Assembly (NCBI GenBank): GCA_023150475.1
Contig: JAKLKU010000003.1
Location: 62,001 to 126,000 of the forward strand
Source: Planctomycetota bacterium
GTDB taxonomy: Bacteria; Planctomycetota; UBA1135; GCA-002686595
Reading direction: 5' to 3'
Length of the DNA stretch: 64,000 nt
Below the pieces are notes generated by a model that was not told the origin of the DNA, searched no databases, and saw only the letters and a program-made list of their open reading frames with translations. A program made the position numbers and the translations under genes. Each line of letters starts with the position of its first letter. Within the stretch, counting starts at the first letter, position 1. Positions 37,800 to 45,377 of this stretch are shown piece by piece.

Positions 37800-38374
37800 G
37801 TCTCGCTCCGCCCCGCTCCGGGTTTCCACAGCACGTCGAGCGCACCGCCGTCGTTGGCCGCGCGCGCGAACACGAAGAGCAGATCGGAGAGCCGGTTCAA
37901 GTAGCGCAGCACTTCCGGGTTGACGCGATCGTGCTCCGCGTCGAGCGCGGCGAGTTCCGTGACCAGACGCTCGGCGCGCCGGCACACGGTGCGCGCGAGG
38001 TGCAACCACGCCGCCGCGGGCCGGCCGCCAGGCAGCACGAACGAGTTGAGCGGCGTCAGCGACTCGTTGACGTCGTCGATCCACTGCTCGAGCCGCTGGG
38101 TGTAGGCGCCGGTGAGCCGCAACTTCTCTCCGGCCGCGCCCGGAACGCAGAGGTCGGCGCCGACGTCGAACAAGTCGTTCTGGATCACGCGCAGACGGTG
38201 CGCGAGCGGCTCTTCGACGCCGTGCACCAGCGCGAGCCCGATCACCGACGACGTTTCGTCGACGGTCCCGTAGCTCTGGATCCGCAAGTGGTGCTTCTGC
38301 GTGCGGGTACCGTCACCGAGCGACGTGGTGCCATCGTCGCCCGACTTCGTGTAGATGCGATTCAGCCGGACCAT
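37796..38374 (-). CDS. cobO/pduO-type: PduO-type ATP:cob(I)alamin adenosyltransferase
   Basis: Encodes 192 residues. The conserved N-terminus IYTKSGDDGTTSLGDG binds ATP; YGTVDETSSVIGLA and VCRRAERLV are the family's core helix motifs, with the Arg of RRAER near the active site. It makes adenosylcobalamin, the cofactor of diol dehydratases and mutases. The PduS/PduT pair at 13-15 kb would fit the same cofactor, though the loci are 22 kb apart. A TAGACT box ends 9 bases before the ATG with no ribosome site. It is followed by acylphosphatase with a 4-base overlap. Confidence 0.94.
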   Translation of the reverse strand: MVRLNRIYTKSGDDGTTSLGDGTRTQKHHLRIQSYGTVDETSSVIGLALVHGVEEPLAHRLRVIQNDLFDVGADLCVPGAAGEKLRLTGAYTQRLEQWIDDVNESLTPLNSFVLPGGRPAAAWLHLARTVCRRAERLVTELAALDAEHDRVNPEVLRYLNRLSDLLFVFARAANDGGALDVLWKPGAGRSET

Positions 38375-38383
38375 AGGCCGCGC

Positions 38384-38389
38384 AGTCTA
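38384..38389 (-). promoter_or_regulatory. -10-like box TAGACT
   Basis: Minus-strand TAGACT ends 9 bases before the ATG of the adenosyltransferase gene; no Shine-Dalgarno sequence. Confidence 0.35.
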
Positions 38390-38584
38390 ACGTACGCCGT
38401 CGCACGGCCCGCCTCGGTTTCTCGATGGAGCGGTGCACGGCTTCGGGCGCCAGCACGCCGCGGGCCGTGCGTACGCGCGCCGCGCGCCGGACGCCGCGCC
38501 GACGAGAACTCGGGCTGCCGATGCGATTCGCTCCCGAGCGCAGTCGCGCGCGGTCGGGCGACGACTCGGCGAGGCGTGACCGTT

Positions 38585-38615
38585 CCGCGTCGCGAGCGTG
38601 CCGCGTCGCGAGCGT
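38585..38615. repeat. 15-bp direct repeat
   Basis: CCGCGTCGCGAGCGT occurs at 38585-38599 and again at 38601-38615, in the 280-base gap after the TrmJ-like gene. Nothing else was recognised in that gap. Confidence 0.6.
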
Positions 38616-38654
38616 TCAGCATCGAGGCCGTTCGGGGACGCACACCCGGTCGCG

Positions 38655-39449
38655 TCAGCCTTCGCGCTTCTTCTTGTGCCGCGCGAGCGCGTCGTCGCGG
38701 CGTTCGTTCTTGCGGTTCGGCTTCAAGTCGAAGTCGGCGGGTGCGTGTTCGCTGCCGAGCGCGCGCAGGAGCTTGTGCCATGCGCGCGCATCGCGGCTTT
38801 CGAGCGGCGCGCGGGAGAAGACACGTTCGATCGACGCTTCGACGTCGCGTTGCGCCGCCGGGCCGCGAGCGACTTGCTTCGCGAGCACCGCGATCAGGTG
38901 CTGCTTCAAGAACTCGCGCTCGGCGACCGACAGCATGCGCGCGCCGCCTTCGTGACGTTTCGAGCCGCGGCCTTCGAACAACGTGTAGAGCACGACGCTC
39001 GCCGCGACCGCGAGGTTGAGCGACGTGTGCTCGTCCGCGGTCGGCAGGCGCACCGCGTGTTGGCAACGATCGAGCTCGTCGTCGGTCAGGCCGTTCCACT
39101 CGCTGCCGAACACGAGCCCGACGCGCTCGACCGCGCCGTTCGCGAGCGGCCGCACTTCGTCGACGAACTCGCGCCAGTCCGCGCGCCAACGTTCGCCGCG
39201 CGGCCGCGCCGTGAAACCGATCGTGAACGTGCACTCGGCGAGCGCTTCGTCGAGCGAGTCGACGACGCGGATGCGCTCGCGGACGTTCTCGACGCCGTGG
39301 GACATCTGCTCGAAGTCCGGATGGATCAACATCGACGGCCGCTCGGGCTTGACGACCCAGAGCTCGGCGGGCCCGAAGTTCGCGACCGAACGCATCACGC
39401 CGCCGACGTTGCGCGGACCGGTCGGACGCACCAGGACGACGCGCTTCAC
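38655..39449 (-). CDS. TrmJ-like tRNA 2'-O-methyltransferase (SPOUT family)
   Basis: Encodes 264 residues. The N-terminal VLVRPTGPRNVGGVMRSVANFG is the SPOUT substrate loop with the conserved Asn and Arg. GLVFGSEWNGLTDDEL and SLNLAVAASVVLYTL are the SAM-binding trefoil-knot motifs. TrmJ methylates the ribose of nucleotide 32 of certain tRNAs. The C-terminal ~90 residues are helical and end in a basic tail (KPNRKNERR...KKKR) that probably binds RNA. Its start overlaps the preceding small membrane-protein gene (ATGA). Confidence 0.88.
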   Translation of the reverse strand: MKRVVLVRPTGPRNVGGVMRSVANFGPAELWVVKPERPSMLIHPDFEQMSHGVENVRERIRVVDSLDEALAECTFTIGFTARPRGERWRADWREFVDEVRPLANGAVERVGLVFGSEWNGLTDDELDRCQHAVRLPTADEHTSLNLAVAASVVLYTLFEGRGSKRHEGGARMLSVAEREFLKQHLIAVLAKQVARGPAAQRDVEASIERVFSRAPLESRDARAWHKLLRALGSEHAPADFDLKPNRKNERRDDALARHKKKREG

Positions 39450-39736
39450 TTCGAGTCCTCCTCGCGCAGCTTCGCGAACTCACCTTGGATCTTCAGGAAC
39501 ACCCAGACGCCGCCGGCGATCAGCCCGAAGAAGGCGAACGCGACGAAGCCGAGCAGGTAGACGCCGAGCTCGCGCGCGCCGAGCTCGGGCGAGTCCTCGG
39601 TGAGGAGCTTCTTGGTCGTCGGCCAACACGAGAACGCGGCCCACGCCGCGAACGCCGTCACGCCGACGAGCCACAGCCCGGTCTTCACGCGCCGTGGCAA
39701 CGGCCGGAGCACCCACCAGGTCTCGTCGGTGCTCAT
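39446..39736 (-). CDS. Small two-helix membrane protein
   Basis: Encodes 96 residues from the ATG at 39736. Two membrane segments are clear: residues ~20-42 (TGLWLVGVTAFAAWAAFSC) and ~63-85 (LGVYLLGFVAFAFFGLIAG). The tail is charged and presumably cytoplasmic. No family recognised. It overlaps the next gene (trmJ-like) by 4 bases and the previous membrane gene by 4 bases, so the three form a tightly coupled operon; a functional link with tRNA methylation is not implied. Confidence 0.75.
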   Translation of the reverse strand: MSTDETWWVLRPLPRRVKTGLWLVGVTAFAAWAAFSCWPTTKKLLTEDSPELGARELGVYLLGFVAFAFFGLIAGGVWVFLKIQGEFAKLREEDSK

Positions 39737-40101
39737 CCGAAGAAACGCTCCACGAGCTCGGGTGCGAAGAGCATGCACACGGCGCCGGCGAACGACAGGC
39801 AACCGAACAGGAACGCGCCGAGGTAGATCCCGGTCGGATCGGCGAGGCCGGGATCGCCGTGTCCCCGCCCGAGCGACCGCCGGTGACCGATCCACACGGC
39901 GAGCGCGCCACCGAAGCTCGCGACGACGAAGAAGCCGAACTGCGCGAGCTCCTCGCTGCTCGTCGTGGGCACCTCCGTCGCGCCGACGTCACTGGCGGTC
40001 TTCAACGCGAACGCCGCGCGCACGAACACGACGACCCACACGAGCCCGCCGACGGCGAGCCAAGCGGCGACCAACGGCCGAAACGACGCGTGCTGGATCA
40101 T
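39733..40101 (-). CDS. Small membrane protein of unknown function
   Basis: Encodes 122 residues from the ATG at 40101; a GTG at 40212 would add 37 Arg-rich residues. Three hydrophobic segments (PLVAAWLAVGGLVWVVVFV, FFVVASFGGALAVWIG, YLGAFLFGCLSFAGAVCML) suggest three membrane helices. No family recognised. The stop overlaps the next gene by 4 bases. The start is not fixed, as neither candidate has a ribosome site. Confidence 0.65.
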   Translation of the reverse strand: MIQHASFRPLVAAWLAVGGLVWVVVFVRAAFALKTASDVGATEVPTTSSEELAQFGFFVVASFGGALAVWIGHRRSLGRGHGDPGLADPTGIYLGAFLFGCLSFAGAVCMLFAPELVERFFG

Positions 40102-40245
40102 CCGAGCGTCGAGCTGCGGCCGGGCGCGAAGCGAGGTGACTGCGAGCACGCCCCATCCGCGCTCGCCGACGCCGTTCGGCCCGGGATGCACGGACCGCAC
40201 GCGGACCGGCACGGTCGAATCGAGCTGCGGCTCATGGTCAGGGCC

Positions 40246-41250
40246 TCAAGCGCCACGCTTCACGCGCTCGAGCTGCGCGGGGTCGGGATTGCCGCCCGAG
40301 ACGACGCACGCGACGCGGAGCTTGCGGCGACCGTCCTGGCTCGCGCGCGCGAGCTGGACCTCGGCCGGCAGCCGGCCTTCGCGCACCGCGGCGAAACCCG
40401 CCGCGCCCGCGGGCTCGACCACCCAACCGCCGAGCCGCACGAGCACTGCCTGCGCGGCGAGGATCTGCTCGTCGGAAAGTTGGACGAGCTTCAACCCGAC
40501 CTCCTTCGCGACCGCGATGTTGAACGCGCCGGAATACGGCGGGCAAAGGCCCTGCACCTTGCTGGAGTTCGGCAGCTGCACCGGTTCGCCGCGGGCGACG
40601 CCGGCCGCGAGCGTCGCGGAGCCTTCGGGCTCGACGCCGACGAGCACGACGCGCGCGCCGAGCGCTTGTCGCATCGCCAACCCGACGCCCGAGACGAGCC
40701 CCCCGCCGCCGACCGGCGTGACGACGACGTCGACCTCAGGCCAGTCCTCGGCGATCTCGAGCCCGACCGTGCCGGCGCCTTGGGCGGTGCGTTCGGCGTC
40801 GTACGGGTGCACCAGCGTCGCTCCGGCGCGCACGCGCTCCGCGCAGAGCTCGTCGCACGCGTTGCGGCTCGGCGCGAGCACCACTTCGGCGCCGAAGTCG
40901 CGGCAGGCCTGGATCTTGTTCGGGTACGCGTCGGCCGGCATCACGATCGTCGCGCGCACGCCGGCGCGCGCTGCGGCCCACGCGAGCGCCTTGCCGTGGT
41001 TGCCGGAGCTCGTCGTGACGACGCCGGCGGCACGTTCGGCGGCCGAGAGCTGCGCGATCTGGTTCCACGCGCCCCGCGCCTTGAACGCGCCGGTTTCCTG
41101 CAAGCATTCGAGCTTCAGGCGCAGTTCGACGAGCTCGCGCCAAGGCTCCGGCGCGTCGAACGGAAGCAGCGGAGTGCGCCGCACGACGCCGGCGAGCCGC
41201 GGCGCCGCGTCGGCGATCCGCACACGTTCGAGGAAGTGGGTCGTGGTCAC
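40246..41250 (-). CDS. Threonine/serine dehydratase-like PLP enzyme
   Basis: Encodes 334 residues of fold-type II PLP enzymes. TGAFKARGA carries the PLP-binding Lys, SSGNHGKALAWAA the phosphate-side Asn loop, VVTPVGGGGLVSG the Gly-rich phosphate cradle, and VVSGGN the C-terminal motif. The length, without a regulatory ACT domain, fits catabolic threonine/serine dehydratase or serine racemase, which deaminate Thr to 2-oxobutanoate or Ser to pyruvate. Exact substrate cannot be fixed from the sequence. It is divergent from the arginine decarboxylase gene 98 bases away. Confidence 0.88.
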   Translation of the reverse strand: MTTTHFLERVRIADAAPRLAGVVRRTPLLPFDAPEPWRELVELRLKLECLQETGAFKARGAWNQIAQLSAAERAAGVVTTSSGNHGKALAWAAARAGVRATIVMPADAYPNKIQACRDFGAEVVLAPSRNACDELCAERVRAGATLVHPYDAERTAQGAGTVGLEIAEDWPEVDVVVTPVGGGGLVSGVGLAMRQALGARVVLVGVEPEGSATLAAGVARGEPVQLPNSSKVQGLCPPYSGAFNIAVAKEVGLKLVQLSDEQILAAQAVLVRLGGWVVEPAGAAGFAAVREGRLPAEVQLARASQDGRRKLRVACVVSGGNPDPAQLERVKRGA

Positions 41251-41311
41251 GGGCTCTCGCCGGAAGAAGAAAGCCGGGCGCGCGGAGTACGTCGCGCGCT
41301 CGCGGCCCGCC

Positions 41312-41317
41312 TATACT
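41312..41317 (+). promoter_or_regulatory. -10-like box TATACT before speA
   Basis: TATACT is followed by AAGGAG at about 41329-41334 and the ATG at 41349. No consensus -35 is visible at 17 bases. Confidence 0.45.
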
Positions 41318-41348
41318 AGCGGCCTCGAAAGGAGAACCCGAGACGACG

Positions 41349-43355
41349 ATGGCGCCCTGGACACACTTGGACGGCGAGAGCCTCTACAACGTTGCGAAGT
41401 GGGGATGCGGCTACTTCCGCATCAACTCCGAAGGCAGCGTCGAAGCGGTCGTCGACGGTCCTCAAAACGGTTCGATCGGCATCGACGTCCACAAGTTGAT
41501 CGCGCAGATCCAGCGCCGCGGCATCGGCACGCCGCTGCTCTTGCGCTTCGACGGGATCCTCCGCTCGCGCGTGCGCGAGCTCAACAACGCGTTCAACGCC
41601 GCGCGCGCCGAGTTCAACTACCAAGGCCCCTACCGCGGCGTCTATCCGATCAAGGTCAACCAGCAGCGCCACGTCGTCGAGTCGCTGCTCGAGGAAGGCC
41701 GCAAGCACGGCACCGGTCTCGAGGTCGGCTCGAAGCCCGAGCTGCTCGCCGCGATCGCGATGCAGGCCGACGGCGGCTCGCTGCTGCTCTGCAACGGCTA
41801 CAAGGACGAGGAGTACATCGAGACCGCGCTGCTCTCGTCGAAGCTCGGCATCTATCCGATCGTCGTCGTCGAGAAGTTCAGCGAGCTCGCGACCGTGCTC
41901 AAGGTCTCCGACCGTCTCGGCATCCGCCCGGCGATCGGCGTGCGCACGAAGCTCGGCGGTCGTGGCTCCGGTCGCTGGAGCGAATCGGGCGGCGATCGTT
42001 CGAAGTTCGGTCTGACGACGCGCCAGATCGTCGAAGTCGTCGAGACGCTCGACCGGCAGAACAAGCTTTCGTGCCTCGAGCTCCTGCACTTCCACGTCGG
42101 CAGCCAAGTGACCGACATCCGCGCGATCAAGAACGCGTTGCGCGAAGCCACGCGCACGTTGATCGATCTCACCGAGATGGGCTGCCGCATCAAGTTCCTC
42201 GACGTCGGCGGCGGCCTCGGCATCGACTACGACGGCTCGTCGACCAACTTCGAGTCGTCGATGAACTACTCGCTCGCCGAGTACGCCCGCGACGTCGTCT
42301 ACCACGTCTCCGAAGCCTGCCGTGAAGCAGCGATCCCCGAGCCCGCGATCGTCACGGAATCCGGCCGCGCGTTGACCGCGCACCACGCCGTGCTCGTGAC
42401 CGAGGTCCTCGGCGTCAGCGACAATGCGACTTCGGCCAATCCGGTGCCGTTGAACGACGAAGAGGACGACAAGGAGATCCTCAAGAACGCCCAGGCAGTG
42501 TGCGACGGCGTCAGCGCGAAGAACTACCAGGAGAGCTACCACGACGCGCTGCAACTGCGCGACGAAGCGATGGTGCTCTTCAACGTCGGCCAGATCACGC
42601 TGCGCGAACGGGCCCGCGTCGAGGAGTTCTTCTGGCGCACGTGCCAGAAGATCCTGCGCACGGCTCGTGAGCAGGCGTACGTGCCCGACGACCTCGCGAA
42701 CCTCGAACGCGACATGGCGGACACCTACTTCCTCAACTTCTCGGTGTTCCAGTCGCTCCCGGATGCCTGGGCGATCCACCAGCTCTTCCCGGTGCTCCCG
42801 CTGCACCGCCTGAACGAGCAACCGACCCGTCACGCGGTGCTCGCCGACATCACTTGCGACTCCGACGGCAAGGTCGATCGTTTCATCGACCTGCGCGACG
42901 TCAAACGCACGCTCGAACTGCACCCGCTGCGCGCGAACGAGCCCTACTACGTCGGCTTCTTCCTCGTCGGCGCGTACCAGGAGATCCTCGGCGACATGCA
43001 CAACCTGTTCGGGGACCCGAACATCGTGCACGTCGACATCGACGAACAAGGCCGCCCGCGTCTGACGCACGTCGTGCGCGGCGACCGCACCGAGGAAGTG
43101 CTCTCCTACGTCGAGTACTTCGAGCAGGACGTCCTCACGCGTCTGCGCCGACACATCGAGCGTTCGCTCGAGGAAGGCCGCATGACGTTCGAGGAGTCGG
43201 CGCGCCTCCAACGCGTCTACGAAGCCGGCCTGCAGAACTACACGTACCTCGCACGCGAGAAGGACGCCGTCGACGGCACGAACGGCGGCGCGTCGGCATC
43301 CAGCGCACCGCTGCCGCAAGTCGAGCTCCAGCCGCAGCCTCAGCCGCAGGGCTGA
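41349..43355 (+). CDS. speA: Biosynthetic arginine decarboxylase
   Basis: Encodes 668 residues, the normal size of SpeA. YPIKVNQQRHVVESL holds the PLP-binding Lys, LEVGSKPEL and LLCNGYKDEEYIE follow as in E. coli SpeA, and LLHFHVGSQV, DVGGGLGIDYDG, ESGRALTAHHAVLV and the C-terminal GAYQE segment with its catalytic Cys-equivalent region are recognisable. It converts arginine to agmatine and CO2, the first step to putrescine. The last ~25 residues (Pro/Gln repeats, QPQPQPQ) are low-complexity and extra. No agmatinase is nearby; the exported deiminase at 6924 is the only candidate agmatine-family enzyme in the window. Confidence 0.96.
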   Translation: MAPWTHLDGESLYNVAKWGCGYFRINSEGSVEAVVDGPQNGSIGIDVHKLIAQIQRRGIGTPLLLRFDGILRSRVRELNNAFNAARAEFNYQGPYRGVYPIKVNQQRHVVESLLEEGRKHGTGLEVGSKPELLAAIAMQADGGSLLLCNGYKDEEYIETALLSSKLGIYPIVVVEKFSELATVLKVSDRLGIRPAIGVRTKLGGRGSGRWSESGGDRSKFGLTTRQIVEVVETLDRQNKLSCLELLHFHVGSQVTDIRAIKNALREATRTLIDLTEMGCRIKFLDVGGGLGIDYDGSSTNFESSMNYSLAEYARDVVYHVSEACREAAIPEPAIVTESGRALTAHHAVLVTEVLGVSDNATSANPVPLNDEEDDKEILKNAQAVCDGVSAKNYQESYHDALQLRDEAMVLFNVGQITLRERARVEEFFWRTCQKILRTAREQAYVPDDLANLERDMADTYFLNFSVFQSLPDAWAIHQLFPVLPLHRLNEQPTRHAVLADITCDSDGKVDRFIDLRDVKRTLELHPLRANEPYYVGFFLVGAYQEILGDMHNLFGDPNIVHVDIDEQGRPRLTHVVRGDRTEEVLSYVEYFEQDVLTRLRRHIERSLEEGRMTFEESARLQRVYEAGLQNYTYLAREKDAVDGTNGGASASSAPLPQVELQPQPQPQG

Positions 43356-43389
43356 GTCGCCTCGCACCGCGCGACTTGGCGCGGCACCG

Positions 43390-43434
43390 CACCGCGCTCG
43401 CGGCGATCGCCCGCCCGCGAGCGCGGTGTTATTT
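43390..43434 (+). terminator. Intrinsic terminator of speA
   Basis: CACCGCGCTCGCGG (43390-43403) pairs perfectly with CCGCGAGCGCGGTG (43415-43428), 14 bp, followed by TTATTT. It abuts the stop codon of the convergent fucosidase gene. Confidence 0.85.
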
Positions 43435-45240
43435 CGTGATCCGCACGAAGCGCAACGACCGCACGTTGACCACCGCTTCGCCGGGTTTGGACTTCGCGCG
43501 CAGCACGCACGCGCTCGAACCGGCGGCGAGCTTCGTGCGTCCGAGCTCGAGCACGCGGTAGTTCTGCCAGCCGCCGGTCGCGGGCGCCGTGAACTCGAGG
43601 GCGCCGCCGGGGAGCTCGAGCGCGACCCTCGCGCCGGCCGAAGCATCGGCACAGGCGATTTCGGCCTCGACGCGGTACTCGCCGGCTTGGGCCGGCTCGA
43701 CTCCGATCGGCCACGTCGCCGTCGCGCTCGGATCGAGCCAGTAGCCGAGGTTGTACTTCACGTCCTCGACCGCGCCGACTTGCTCGACGCGCAGCGACGG
43801 CCCCGCGAGCGTCGCATCGTGCGGCACGAGCGTGAGCACGCCGTCCGCGCCGACCTGCACGACGAACGGCGCGACGACGGGCGGCTCCGAGAGCTCGAGC
43901 TTCACCACGGTGCACGCCGGATCGCGCGGCGCCTGCGGCACGGTGATCTCGAGCGCCGCGACGGCCGTGCCGAGCTTCGCGAACGCGAGCTCGCGTTCCT
44001 CGCCGAGCACGTGCGCCGACTTCACGCCGCTCGTGAGCGGCACGACGAGCTTCCCGTCGCGCGGCCAGTCGAAGACCAGGAGGTAGAGCACGCCGTCCTT
44101 CTGCGTCGCGCGCCCCCAAGTCAAACGCGTGAACGGGCTCGCTCGCGTGCCGTAGATCGCTTCGCCGTGGCTGCGCATCCACGCGCCGACGCCGCGGAGA
44201 GTCTTCTGCGCCGCCTCGGGCACGCGCCCATGCGCGTCGGGTCCGATGTTGAGCAGCAGGTTGCCACCCTTCGAGACGACGTCGCAGAGCAGCCGCACGA
44301 CCGTGGTCGTGTCCTTCCACTGCTCGTCGTGCGAGCTGTAGCCGTACGACTCGTTGAGCGTGTGGTTGACCTCCCAGTCCATCCCGGGGATGCCGGTCGG
44401 CGGCACGTACTTCTCGGGCGTGCCGTAGTCGCCGTTCGTGTTCTCGAGCCCGAGGAAGAGCCGATTGTTGACGACGAGGTGCGGCTGTTTTGCGCGCAAG
44501 TCGGCGAGCAGTCGCGCCGCGCCCCACGCTTCGCCTTGCCGTTCCGCGTCGGAGTAGTCGAACCAGAGCGTGCAGAGCTCGCCGTAGTTCGTCGCGAGCT
44601 CGTTCACGTGCGCACGGACGTACTCGAGGTAGCGAGCGTGCTCGCGAGTCCGCGGCTCGCGCGGATACGCCGGCAGCGCCATCTCGTACGCGTCGGGATG
44701 CTGCCAATCGAGCAACGAGTAGTAGAAGCCCGCGCGCAAGCCGCGCTTGCGCAGCGCGTCGACGAACTCGCGCGCGACGTCGCGGCCCTTCGGCGAGACG
44801 TTGGTGCCGCCGGTGATCGGGTCGTCGAGCGAGTACGACTGCTTCGACTCGAACAGCGTGAAGCCGTCGTGGTGTTTCGACGTCATCACGGCGTAGCGCA
44901 TGCCTGCGTCGGCGGCGAGCTCGGCCCACGCGTCGGCGAAACCGGGCTCGGGCCGGAAGAGCGGCTTCAGCGTCCGCGCGTACTCCGTGCACGGCACACC
45001 GGCCCAGTGCTGGATCCACTCGGCGTAGTGCTGCTCGTAGACCTTGCCGTCCCACTTGCCGCCGGCCGCCGAGTAGAGCCCGAAGTGCACGAACATCCCA
45101 AAGCGCGCGTCACGCCACCAAGCCATGCGCTCGTCCCGCGTCTCGGCCCAGCGCGCGAGCTCCTCCGCTTGATTCGGCGCCGGGGCCTGCAGTGGAGCTG
45201 AGCAGCACGCCAACGCCGCCAGGATCGCCGAGATCGTCAT
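43429..45240 (-). CDS. Alpha-L-fucosidase, GH29
   Basis: Encodes 603 residues with an N-terminal signal (LAALACCSAP). The GH29 barrel is evident: WWRDARFGMFVHFGLYS near residue 40, YAVMTSKHHDGFTLF, GLRAGFYYSLLDW, and TLWFDYSD, whose Asp is the catalytic nucleophile in this family. NLLLNIGPDAHG is another GH29 hallmark. After ~residue 360 come beta-sandwich parts, ending in a carbohydrate-binding-like domain. It should release L-fucose from glycans outside the cytoplasm. With the sulfatase at 11593 it fits use of sulfated fucose polysaccharides, but the genes are not clustered. Confidence 0.94.
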   Translation of the reverse strand: MTISAILAALACCSAPLQAPAPNQAEELARWAETRDERMAWWRDARFGMFVHFGLYSAAGGKWDGKVYEQHYAEWIQHWAGVPCTEYARTLKPLFRPEPGFADAWAELAADAGMRYAVMTSKHHDGFTLFESKQSYSLDDPITGGTNVSPKGRDVAREFVDALRKRGLRAGFYYSLLDWQHPDAYEMALPAYPREPRTREHARYLEYVRAHVNELATNYGELCTLWFDYSDAERQGEAWGAARLLADLRAKQPHLVVNNRLFLGLENTNGDYGTPEKYVPPTGIPGMDWEVNHTLNESYGYSSHDEQWKDTTTVVRLLCDVVSKGGNLLLNIGPDAHGRVPEAAQKTLRGVGAWMRSHGEAIYGTRASPFTRLTWGRATQKDGVLYLLVFDWPRDGKLVVPLTSGVKSAHVLGEERELAFAKLGTAVAALEITVPQAPRDPACTVVKLELSEPPVVAPFVVQVGADGVLTLVPHDATLAGPSLRVEQVGAVEDVKYNLGYWLDPSATATWPIGVEPAQAGEYRVEAEIACADASAGARVALELPGGALEFTAPATGGWQNYRVLELGRTKLAAGSSACVLRAKSKPGEAVVNVRSLRFVRITK

Positions 45241-45246
45241 GCACGC

Positions 45247-45252
45247 ACGTTA
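45247..45252 (-). promoter_or_regulatory. -10-like box TAACGT, leaderless type
   Basis: Minus-strand TAACGT ends exactly 6 bases before the fucosidase ATG; no ribosome site. Confidence 0.4.
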
Positions 45253-45306
45253 GCAGACCTCGTCGGGCATCGAGTCGCAGCGCGGCGCCGTGCCCTGAGC
45301 GTCCGT

Positions 45307-45337
45307 TGCGTCCGCGTCGCGTTCGGGGACGGACGCA
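45307..45337 (-). terminator. Possible terminator after the copper ATPase gene
   Basis: TGCGTCCG (45307-45314) and CGGACGCA (45330-45337) form an 8-bp inverted repeat with a 15-base spacer, in the 137-base gap downstream of the copper ATPase stop on the minus strand. Confidence 0.4.
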
Positions 45338-45377
45338 TCACCCGCGTTTGCGGCCCGAGCGCCAACGCGCAAGCCAT

